A DNA stretch of 64,000 nucleotides. Source: Chryseobacterium sp. 52. Its GTDB lineage: Bacteria > Bacteroidota > Bacteroidia > Flavobacteriales > Weeksellaceae. Shown here piece by piece: positions 7,114 through 13,944 of the stretch (position 1 is the first letter of the stretch; the number at the start of each line of letters is the position of its first letter). The DNA lies in NCBI RefSeq assembly GCF_002754245.1, contig NZ_PEEX01000001.1, positions 682,001 through 746,000 on the forward strand, written 5' to 3'. The notes beneath the pieces are model-generated. The model was given only the letters and a program-made list of their open reading frames with translations, searched no databases and had not been told where the DNA came from. The translations under genes and the position numbers were made by a program.

Positions 7114-8052
7114 ATGGAATTAATAAGTCAAATTATAAACAGTCTAATAGACGACAATTCTTCTTTAGAAAGTGCGCTTTTGAAAACAAAAGTATTAGCG
7201 AGCCGTATTGGCAATGAAAATTTATTAAAATGGTCGAATTTTGAGCTCTCAGGATATGAAAATGAAGTTGACTTGCCAGAATATCGAAAGAATATATGGA
7301 ATGCTTTAAAAGGAAATATTATAAATGGAAATAGATTTTCAGGTCATTGGAATTTGACAGATGTAGAAATACCAACATTAGGAATAGACAGAGAATTGGA
7401 AGATAATCTTAGGACAACAGATTTTTATGAGAATATAACATCTTTAGATAAATTATCACAATCAACAGAAACTTTAACATCTCCTGTTCGTGCTGAAGTT
7501 TTATCTATACTTCAAAATAATTTAAGAAAAATGGGAAATCCAGAGGCTAATATAATTTCTTGTAATAAAATTATTCCTCAAGCTAATCTTACTGCCATAC
7601 TATCCAATGTTCGAAGTAAATTGTTAGATTTTATGCTAACGTTAGAAAAAGAATATGGAACAATTACAGAAATTACCGATTTGAAATTAAAAAATAAGGA
7701 AATAACAAAAATTATGAACCATACAATTATCAATACTTCTGGCGATGGAAATTCAATTAACACAGGAGACAACAATACAATTAACAATTCTAGTATTGTA
7801 ACAAAAAATGATATTGAATCTTTGAAGACAGAATTACGAAAACAAGGTGTTGATGAAAAAGATATTATTGAACTAGCGGAAATTGTTCAGGAAGAAAATA
7901 TTGACGAAAACAACAATCTGGGCGCAAAATCAAGAAGTTGGATATTGAAAATTTTAGATAAATCAATGCAAGGAATTGGAAAAATTTCAACAGGAGTTAG
8001 TGCAAATTTACTTGCAGCGATGATAAAAGGATATCACGGAATTGACTTTTAA
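7114..8052 (+). CDS. AbiTii-domain protein (putative abortive infection)
   Basis: 312 residues. The N-terminal ~90 residues match the AbiTii domain as I know it: a helix with LIDDNSSLESALLKTKVLASRIG, then LLKWSNFELSGYEN and LPEYRK (about 10-60). The domain is named from abortive-infection proteins, in which infected cells stop growing or die. A Ser/Asn/Gly/Thr-rich stretch (about 205-235) containing repeats like GDGNSINTGDNN is probably a flexible linker or a small beta-helix. A Lys/Glu-rich helical segment and a moderately hydrophobic tail (SANLLAAMIKGYHG) follow and could touch a membrane. Which part is toxic is not visible. It is the last gene of the island before the repeat at 8190. Confidence 0.72.
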   Translation: MELISQIINSLIDDNSSLESALLKTKVLASRIGNENLLKWSNFELSGYENEVDLPEYRKNIWNALKGNIINGNRFSGHWNLTDVEIPTLGIDRELEDNLRTTDFYENITSLDKLSQSTETLTSPVRAEVLSILQNNLRKMGNPEANIISCNKIIPQANLTAILSNVRSKLLDFMLTLEKEYGTITEITDLKLKNKEITKIMNHTIINTSGDGNSINTGDNNTINNSSIVTKNDIESLKTELRKQGVDEKDIIELAEIVQEENIDENNNLGAKSRSWILKILDKSMQGIGKISTGVSANLLAAMIKGYHGIDF

Positions 8053-8420
8053 AATTAGAATTTAGATAATAGTTTACTACATAAATAGGCGTTGAATGTT
8101 TACTAGGAAAATTGTCGGGTATTTGACTATAGTACTTTTATTAAATTTCTGCTAAAAACTTCTTATCTCCGATAACTTCCCAAAAGTCAAATCTCAAAAA
8201 ACGATATTATATTAGATTTTCTTCTATTTGTTATTTTATCATTTTGTATTGTAAATTATCATCTTCTTTTGTAATTGACAACAATCAACCACCCACTTCA
8301 AAACTCGTATGATATGGAGACCTAAAAAGATAAATCATAAGCCGTGTTTCGCTTGCCTTTAATAAGCAAATACATCATAATTCTCAATATTTTAATACAT
8401 TTGTTTAAAACATATTCTGA
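8053..8420. other. gene-free right flank of the island
   Basis: 368 bases with no credible ORF on either strand. It contains the last 16-bp direct repeat (8190-8205), and AT-rich sequence before and after it. Base composition and style return to those of the core genome from about 8,340. I see no terminator, tRNA or insertion sequence here, so the exact island end cannot be set beyond 'at or after 8,205'. Confidence 0.5.
8190..8205 (+). repeat. 16-bp direct repeat, copy 4, at the right island edge
   Basis: AATCTCAAAAAACGAT, exact copy, 137 bases after the AbiTii gene. It is in inverted orientation to the related 12-mer at 406-417 at the left edge. Confidence 0.8.
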
Positions 8421-8930
8421 ATGAATTTCGAGCAGATCAACTTACATCTGGAGGCTTACAAAGAACACGACCAGATTCTGGATGCCGCCAAATTTTTAAT
8501 CCATTCTTTCGATTTGGAGCATGAAAACTTTGCCGGCTTTGGATTCCGGGAAGAGCTATCACCTACCTCAATGCTTTTGACAGCAGAAGGGGAATTGGGA
8601 GGGCCACAGAAAGTAATGATTCCAAAGAATTTATTTGATTTTGATCTGAATCTCGTTCTGAATATGGTGGCCCACGAAATGCTCCATGTACGGCAAAAAG
8701 CCCCGGGACAGGTTATTGAGGACAAAAACGAAAGGGAATTTCAGGCCTATTCTGAAATGCTTTTCCATAAAGTCTTTCCGCAGGTTCCCGAAGTCTCGGA
8801 TTTTCATAAAAAATTCTTTGGAAACAAAGCATTGGAATATTACAAAAGAATGGGCGAAGGATCAGAGCTGCAACAAAAATATGCAGAAGGAAAAGCAGAA
8901 GTAGAACATTTAATCAATTCATTATCATGA
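8421..8930 (+). CDS. putative zinc metalloprotease-like protein (HExxH)
   Basis: 169 residues, no signal peptide. VAHEMLHVRQ at about 87-96 is a HExxH zinc-binding motif, followed by Glu-rich helices (NEREFQAYSEML) in which a third ligand could lie. This pattern is seen in small SprT-like or minigluzincin-like proteins, but no further motif lets me name the family. It may be a protease or only keep the fold. Its TGA overlaps the ATG of csaA by four bases (ATGA), which points to translational coupling in a short four-gene operon with csaA, a PolB-type exonuclease and a SufT-like gene. Confidence 0.65.
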   Translation: MNFEQINLHLEAYKEHDQILDAAKFLIHSFDLEHENFAGFGFREELSPTSMLLTAEGELGGPQKVMIPKNLFDFDLNLVLNMVAHEMLHVRQKAPGQVIEDKNEREFQAYSEMLFHKVFPQVPEVSDFHKKFFGNKALEYYKRMGEGSELQQKYAEGKAEVEHLINSLS

Positions 8931-9274
8931 CCATAAAACCGGAAATATCCTGGACAGACTTTGAAAAAATAGATATACGATGCGGGACTATAGTTTCCGT
9001 CAATGATTTTGAGAAAGCAAGAAATCCGTCTTACCAGTTGGAAATCGATTTCGGAGATCTTGGAATAAAAAATTCTTCGGCACAGATTACTTCTCTTTAT
9101 CAAAAAGAAGAACTGATAGGAAAACAAGTAATGGCCGTGGTTAATTTCCCCAGAAAACAAATCGCCAATTTCTTCAGCGAATGCCTTGTACTAGGCGTGT
9201 ATGGTGAAGACAAAAAAGACGTTACTCTTTTGGCACCATCACTTCCCGTAAAAAACGGAATGCAGGTAGGATAA
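8927..9274 (+). CDS. csaA: CsaA-like tRNA-binding/chaperone protein
   Basis: 115 residues, the normal size for the single-domain tRNA-binding (Trbp111/CsaA) OB-fold family. Typical features are IDIRCGTI near 16-23, a central FPRKQIA segment (about 75-81) and SECLVLGV (85-92). CsaA dimers bind tRNA and act as export-related chaperones in Bacillus; the role in Bacteroidota is not settled. The start overlaps the stop of the upstream gene. Confidence 0.88.
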   Translation: MTIKPEISWTDFEKIDIRCGTIVSVNDFEKARNPSYQLEIDFGDLGIKNSSAQITSLYQKEELIGKQVMAVVNFPRKQIANFFSECLVLGVYGEDKKDVTLLAPSLPVKNGMQVG

Positions 9275-9288
9275 AAACACAAACACAT

Positions 9289-9990
9289 ATGATACAACAC
9301 ATTCCATTAGAAAAGGTCTTATTCATTGATATTGAAACAGTTCCGGGATCAGAATCGTGGAACGAGTTACCAGAAACCGAACAGAAGCTCTGGGAAAAGA
9401 AAACCAGATTTCAGAGAAAAGAAGAGGTCACCGCAGAAGAATTTTATGACCGTGCAGGCATTATGGCCGAGTTCGGAAAGATCATCTGTATCACCATCGG
9501 AATGGTAGAAAAAAATGATACTTTAAAGATTAAAAGTTTTTCCGGTCACGACGAAAAAAAGATGCTTCAGGAGTTCGGGGAGCTCTTTAACAGCCCCCGG
9601 TTGAATAATATTATACTTTGTGCCCACAACGGAAAAGAATTCGATTTTCCGTGGATTGCCAGGCGTTTTCTGATCAACGGGATGCAGCCTCCGGTTCCGT
9701 TTCAGATGTTTGGAAAAAAACCCTGGGAAATTCCGCATATTGATACCATGGAGCTTTGGAAATTTGGAGACTATAAAAGTTTTGTTTCCCTGGAATTACT
9801 GGCTCATGTTTTCGGAATTCCTACGCCCAAAGATGATATAGACGGCTCAATGGTTTCATCAATCTACTACATAGAAAAAGACTTGCAGCGAATTGTTGAC
9901 TATTGTGAAAAAGATGTCTTAACTTTGGCAAATATTTTCCGGCGGATGCGTCAGGAGGATTTGTTGAAAAGGAATATCAATCTAGATTAA
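9289..9990 (+). CDS. PolB-type 3'-5' exonuclease (RNase H fold)
   Basis: 233 residues. It has the DEDD exonuclease signs: VLFIDIETVPG at about 10-20 gives the first Asp-x-Glu, CAHNGKEFDFPW (about 107-118) the second Asp, and YCEKDVLTLANIF near 206-218 the last Asp, in the arrangement of stand-alone 'DNA polymerase B exonuclease 2' (predicted PolB-like) proteins. No polymerase domain is attached. Such proteins probably trim single-stranded DNA or RNA ends. Fifteen bases separate it from csaA and three from the next gene, so co-transcription is likely. Confidence 0.85.
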   Translation: MIQHIPLEKVLFIDIETVPGSESWNELPETEQKLWEKKTRFQRKEEVTAEEFYDRAGIMAEFGKIICITIGMVEKNDTLKIKSFSGHDEKKMLQEFGELFNSPRLNNIILCAHNGKEFDFPWIARRFLINGMQPPVPFQMFGKKPWEIPHIDTMELWKFGDYKSFVSLELLAHVFGIPTPKDDIDGSMVSSIYYIEKDLQRIVDYCEKDVLTLANIFRRMRQEDLLKRNINLD

Positions 9991-9993
9991 AAA

Positions 9994-10320
9994 ATGAAAT
10001 TTACAGACGATCAAATTGCTGACATTGGTGAGGAAATCATCAAGGTCTTAAAATCCGTATACGACCCGGAAATCCCCGTAGATATTTACGAATTAGGCCT
10101 CATATATGATGTACAGATCTCCGAGGATGGTGATGTAAAAATTATAATGACGCTTACCACCCCGAACTGTCCGGTTGCAGAAACCCTTCCGCAGGAAGTA
10201 AAAGACAAAACCGGAGAGGTAGAAGGAGTGAAAAGTGTAGATCTTGAGCTTACTTTTGAACCGAGCTGGAATAAGGATATGATGAGTGAAGAAGCCAAGT
10301 TTGAACTGGGAATGCTTTAA
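9994..10320 (+). CDS. sufT: SufT-like MIP18 (DUF59) Fe-S assembly protein
   Basis: 108 residues. The DUF59 hallmark VYDPEIPVDIYELGLIYDV (about 25-43) and TTPNCPVAET (about 58-67) with its conserved Cys are both present. MIP18-family proteins help mature Fe-S proteins, and in Bacteroidota this gene often belongs to SUF-type systems, though no suf genes are near here. The start follows the exonuclease stop by three bases. A bidirectional terminator comes directly after. Confidence 0.88.
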   Translation: MKFTDDQIADIGEEIIKVLKSVYDPEIPVDIYELGLIYDVQISEDGDVKIIMTLTTPNCPVAETLPQEVKDKTGEVEGVKSVDLELTFEPSWNKDMMSEEAKFELGML

Positions 10321-10337
10321 GAGTCACAAAAAATATA

Positions 10338-10370
10338 AAACCTCAGATAAGTCTGAGGTTTTTGTTTTTA
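10338..10370. terminator. bidirectional terminator between sufT and the sulfurtransferase
   Basis: A 10-bp stem (AAACCTCAGA at 10338-10347, TCTGAGGTTT at 10352-10361) with a T run on the plus side and T-rich sequence on the minus side. It serves two convergent genes. Confidence 0.85.
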
Positions 10371-11204
10371 AATATCTTTTACAATCTCTTTTCCTTCCCG
10401 TCTGCTCCATTCGCTCCAGGAGCCCACATACAGATCAGGGATCGGAAAACCTGCATAATCCAGCGCTAAAATAGTATGACATGCGGTAACACCGGATCCA
10501 CAGTGGATGATCAGGTGCTGAGGTTTATCCTTTAAAAGTGCTGTATATTTTTCTTTTAAAACTTCCGGTTTCAGGAAATTTCCATTCTCGTCAAGGTTTT
10601 CCGAAAAAGGAATATTGATAGCCCCGGGAATATGTCCGGCAACTAAATCAATCGGTTCGGATTCTCCTTTGTAACGGTAGGCATCTCTTACATCAACAAC
10701 TGTTGAAAGATGGCTTACCAATTCATTTTCAACACATTCCAAATACTTAACAGGAAGAAGCCATTGAGCATTATCCATTAAATGTGCTTTTTCAATTATT
10801 TCTTCACCGGATGAAAATTCTAGTCCGGCTTTCTCTGCAGACTGAATTCCGCCATCCAGAACCTGCACATTTTGTAATCCAAAAGACTTCAGCATCCACC
10901 AGGCTCTTGCTCCAGCATTAGCTCCATTTTTATCATCATAAATAACAATATGTGAAGCCTCTGAAATTCCAAGTCTGGCAAGGGTCTCCGCAAATTGATC
11001 AATTGCTGGAAGCGGGTGTCTTCCCCCAAAAGCGGCATCTTCCCCAATTTCCGCCAGATCTTTATCCAGATCTATAAAGCGGGCTCCTTTGATATGCCTG
11101 TCAAGATAAGTTTGATAGACATCCTTTCCTACTCTGGCATCAAGGATGATGAGGTTCGTATCTTCGGTATTCTTTAATTCGGATGGTGAGATGATTGGAG
11201 ACAT
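10368..11204 (-). CDS. thiosulfate/3-mercaptopyruvate sulfurtransferase
   Basis: 278 residues with two rhodanese domains. The active loop is CGSGVTAC, near residue 230, with its first Cys as the persulfide carrier; the CG(S/T)GVTA type fits mercaptopyruvate/thiosulfate sulfurtransferases (SseA-like). The first domain has DARVGKDVYQTYLDRHIKGA and lacks a catalytic Cys, as usual. The start is set at ATG 11204 (MSPIISPSELK); a longer frame with 20 extra residues from 11264 has no family counterpart. It converges on sufT and shares its terminator. The TauE-fusion/cys operon lies further along the same strand but is separated by HMG-CoA lyase. Confidence 0.88.
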   Translation of the reverse strand: MSPIISPSELKNTEDTNLIILDARVGKDVYQTYLDRHIKGARFIDLDKDLAEIGEDAAFGGRHPLPAIDQFAETLARLGISEASHIVIYDDKNGANAGARAWWMLKSFGLQNVQVLDGGIQSAEKAGLEFSSGEEIIEKAHLMDNAQWLLPVKYLECVENELVSHLSTVVDVRDAYRYKGESEPIDLVAGHIPGAINIPFSENLDENGNFLKPEVLKEKYTALLKDKPQHLIIHCGSGVTACHTILALDYAGFPIPDLYVGSWSEWSRREGKEIVKDI

Positions 11205-11271
11205 TATGTTGATTTTAGAATTAATTTTAAGATAAATTTTGGCTAAAGCCAGTTGATTTCTCAATATATGA

Positions 11272-11291
11272 GAGCGGGTTAAAACCCGCTC
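11272..11291. repeat. 20-bp hairpin, dispersed-repeat type
   Basis: GAGCGGGTT and AACCCGCTC around two bases form a perfect 9-bp hairpin in the intergenic gap. It probably belongs to a dispersed repeat family, or acts as a terminator after HMG-CoA lyase (minus strand). Confidence 0.5.
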
Positions 11292-11319
11292 CTATTGATA
11301 TTTTAATTTTCTATTTAAA

Positions 11320-11343
11320 TCCTTCGACAGGCTCAGGATGACA
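11320..11343. repeat. REP-like element
   Basis: TCCTTCGACAGGCTCAGGAT and the next bases form a short palindrome-bearing motif that recurs in intergenic DNA of many Bacteroidota genomes. Only one copy is in this window. Confidence 0.45.
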
Positions 11344-11372
11344 TCACTAATACTAAACGACTATTTTATTTT

Positions 11373-12221
11373 TTAAAAATGAAAAATATCCTTTGCCTTA
11401 TTATAAGAGCTTTCAAAATTCAGCAGATTTAATTTGTGTTCTGCTTTTTCAACGCTCATAAAGTTGATGACCTGCTCTGTAGGCATATTTCCTACCAGAT
11501 CATCTTTAGCCATCGGACATCCTCCGATTCCTTTGATGGCACTGTCGAATCTTCTGCAGCCTTTATCGTAAGCCGCTTTCAGTTTTGAATAGGAATCTTC
11601 ATAACGGTTATGGAAATGTCCTCCGAAGTTGATTTCCGGATATTCTGAAGGAATTTTTTCAAATAAAAGAGCAATTGTTTCAGGCGTTGCCACACCTGTG
11701 GTATCAGAAAGCAGGACATCTTTAATTCCGATTTCAGAAAACCTTTTTGCCCAAAAATCTACATCTTCCCATTTCCACATTTCTCCGTACGGATTTCCAA
11801 AAGCCATAGAGAAATAAATATTCAGTTGTTTTCCTTCACTTTTAACCAGTTCAAGCATTTTGATGATTTCTTCAAAAGCCTGTTCCTGATTTTTGTTGGT
11901 ATTCCTGTATTGAAATGTCTCCGAAATAGAGAACGGAAAACCTAAAATATCTACAGTCTCATGTTTCAATGCTTTTTCGGCACCTCTGTAATTTCCGATG
12001 ATTGCAGAAACTTTAGTATTGGATAAAGATTTATCAATATGTTCAGCGACCTCATCAGAATCAGCCATCTGTGGAATTGCTTTCGGAGAAACAAAACTCA
12101 GACAGTCCAGTACATCAAAGCCAACCTCCATCAGAGAGTTGATGTAATCTATTTTTTTGCTGGTAGGAATAAATTCTCCCCACCCCTGCATGGCATCTCT
12201 AGGACATTCTGTAAGAAACAT
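11373..12221 (-). CDS. hydroxymethylglutaryl-CoA lyase
   Basis: 282 residues, close to the usual ~290-300. The enzyme splits HMG-CoA into acetyl-CoA and acetoacetate in leucine breakdown. Visible marks are LTECPRDAMQG at the N-terminus (the RDxxQ acid-base and metal site), GGHFHNRYED for the HxH metal ligands, and GIGGCPMAKDDLVGN near 233-247 with the catalytic Cys of the HMGL signature. In this start choice MFLTECPRD leaves no extra N-terminal residues. A TATATTTG box lies about 20 bases upstream. No leucine-degradation partner is in the window. Confidence 0.9.
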   Translation of the reverse strand: MFLTECPRDAMQGWGEFIPTSKKIDYINSLMEVGFDVLDCLSFVSPKAIPQMADSDEVAEHIDKSLSNTKVSAIIGNYRGAEKALKHETVDILGFPFSISETFQYRNTNKNQEQAFEEIIKMLELVKSEGKQLNIYFSMAFGNPYGEMWKWEDVDFWAKRFSEIGIKDVLLSDTTGVATPETIALLFEKIPSEYPEINFGGHFHNRYEDSYSKLKAAYDKGCRRFDSAIKGIGGCPMAKDDLVGNMPTEQVINFMSVEKAEHKLNLLNFESSYNKAKDIFHF

Positions 12222-12240
12222 TTTTACTTTTTGATTTTCT

Positions 12241-12248
12241 CAAATATA
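12241..12248 (-). promoter_or_regulatory. putative -7 box of the HMG-CoA lyase gene
   Basis: On the minus strand TATATTTG fits the Bacteroidota TAnnTTTG -7 element, 20 bases before the start codon. No clear -33 TTTG is at the right distance. Confidence 0.35.
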
Positions 12249-12413
12249 ATAAAACTAAACAAGTTTATATACGAGGCATACAAATCTAACATTATTTTGA
12301 TTTTCAAAGATTTATATCTGATTTAAAATTTCAATAACTGATATGCAGCACCAAATAATCTATTCAAGAAATGAAAACTGTTGTTTTATGTACTCTGGTA
12401 TCTTCAAAAATAT

Positions 12414-13940
12414 TTACATCAATGATTTTACAATGGTAATAAGACTCATGATGATCACCACCACTCCTACTACCGCAAACATTTTTTTGGCCGGGAGCCT
12501 GGAAGTAAACATCGCTGAAAAAGGAGCAGTAAAAACCCCTCCGAGAAGAAGTCCGAGAACAATGTTCCAGTGATGGATACCAATGGTAAAAATAAAGGTT
12601 AAAGCACTTACAACTGTTAATAAAAATTTAGCCATTGTTGAACTGCCTACCACATATCGAGGGGTTCTCCCCTCTTTTATCAGCGTTCCGGTAACGAGAG
12701 GTCCCCAGCCTCCTCCGGCAAAAGAATCAATGAGCCCTCCGGCCAATCCCAGTATTCTGAGATTTGTTCTTTTTCTGTGTTTGCCATTTCCTGATCTTTT
12801 TTCTTTTCCTTTAAAGGCATTTCTAAGAATATTAATCCCCAGATACAAGGTGTAACAGGCAATAACCGGTTTTACAATATGAGCATAATATTCGCCGAAA
12901 TGAGACAATGCAAATGCCCCGACAAAAGCCCCTACAGCCGCTACAGGAAATAAAATGAGGACCATCTTTTTATTGACATTTCCCAATTTATAATGACTGA
13001 TACTTCCCGCTGCAGAGGTAAATGATTCTGCAGAATGAATACTGGCACTGACTACCGGTGGCGGAACATTCAGCAAAAGCAGAATTGTGGTACAGATGAC
13101 TCCATATCCCATCCCCATTGATCCGGCAACAATTTCGGCAAGAAATCCCGCCAAAAGCATCCAATAAAAAATATGGCCGTCTTTACTGAGAAAAACCTGA
13201 ATATCACCGGACAGATTGAACTGATAAATAATGAGTCCCAATACGCCGACGAGGATAAGAACACCTATAATTCCCAGATAAATATTGGCTCTTCTCTGTA
13301 CTGTTTTAGTGATCTGAATCAGTTTTTCCATCTCCAGATTTGTTTCAGCCGGGGGAGCTTTTTTTTCATCCAGATAATTGGTGGTGAGCCTGTTCAGTTC
13401 TTTTACTTTATAGGTAAAATCACCTTTCAACTGATTCCGGATGTTTTGCATATTGTCCAGCAGCCCTTCCATTTCTTCATCAGGAATCGTTTCAGTTAAG
13501 ATTTCGCGTAACCTTTTAGCCACTGTCGGAGATTTTCCGTTGGTAGATACGGCTATTTTAAGATCTCCTTTTCTTACGATGGAACCCAGATAAAAATCAC
13601 ACAGATCCGGTTTATCAGCAATATTTACCAGGGTATTATTCTGATGGGCTCTGTCCCGGATCTGTTCTGCCAAAGAAATATCATTGACTGCAACAATAGC
13701 CAGATCTGCACAATTAAAGTCATTATCATTATAAGACCTTTCATGCAAGGTGAGGTTAGGATAGTTTTGCTTTAAAGCTTTAACCGGATCATTAATTTCT
13801 TTTGCGACCAGTTTAATCCGTGCTTTAGGAGAATTCGCTAATACAGATTCCAGTTTTTCCAAAGCAATATTTCCGCCGCCAATGATAAGCAGTGATAATT
13901 CTTCAAGTTTTAAGAATATGGGATATAAAGTGTTACTCAT
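12414..13940 (-). CDS. fusion: precorrin-2 dehydrogenase (CysG-N/Met8-like) + TauE/SafE-type permease
   Basis: 508 residues in one uninterrupted frame. Residues 1-195 form the siroheme synthase N-terminal domain: a dinucleotide fold with IIGGGNIALEKLE at about 18-30, NIADKPDLCDFYLGSIV, and VSTNGKSPTVAKRLRE. It would oxidise precorrin-2 to sirohydrochlorin, and possibly chelate iron. After a linker, residues 217-508 have about eight membrane spans with the two TSUP/TauE half-repeats (GSMGMGYGV near 275 and GGLIDSFAGGGWGP near 400). TSUP carriers move sulfite, sulfonates or other sulfur anions. The gene is the last of the cys operon, five bases after the TonB receptor, so cofactor synthesis and sulfur-anion transport are joined in one chain. 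Confidence 0.88.
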   Translation of the reverse strand: MSNTLYPIFLKLEELSLLIIGGGNIALEKLESVLANSPKARIKLVAKEINDPVKALKQNYPNLTLHERSYNDNDFNCADLAIVAVNDISLAEQIRDRAHQNNTLVNIADKPDLCDFYLGSIVRKGDLKIAVSTNGKSPTVAKRLREILTETIPDEEMEGLLDNMQNIRNQLKGDFTYKVKELNRLTTNYLDEKKAPPAETNLEMEKLIQITKTVQRRANIYLGIIGVLILVGVLGLIIYQFNLSGDIQVFLSKDGHIFYWMLLAGFLAEIVAGSMGMGYGVICTTILLLLNVPPPVVSASIHSAESFTSAAGSISHYKLGNVNKKMVLILFPVAAVGAFVGAFALSHFGEYYAHIVKPVIACYTLYLGINILRNAFKGKEKRSGNGKHRKRTNLRILGLAGGLIDSFAGGGWGPLVTGTLIKEGRTPRYVVGSSTMAKFLLTVVSALTFIFTIGIHHWNIVLGLLLGGVFTAPFSAMFTSRLPAKKMFAVVGVVVIIMSLITIVKSLM

Positions 13941-13944
13941 CGTA

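Noticed and set aside
5618..8210. CRISPR array suggested by repeated 16-mers
   Set aside because: Only four copies at irregular spacing (about 90 to 2,100 bases) with genes between them and no cas gene.
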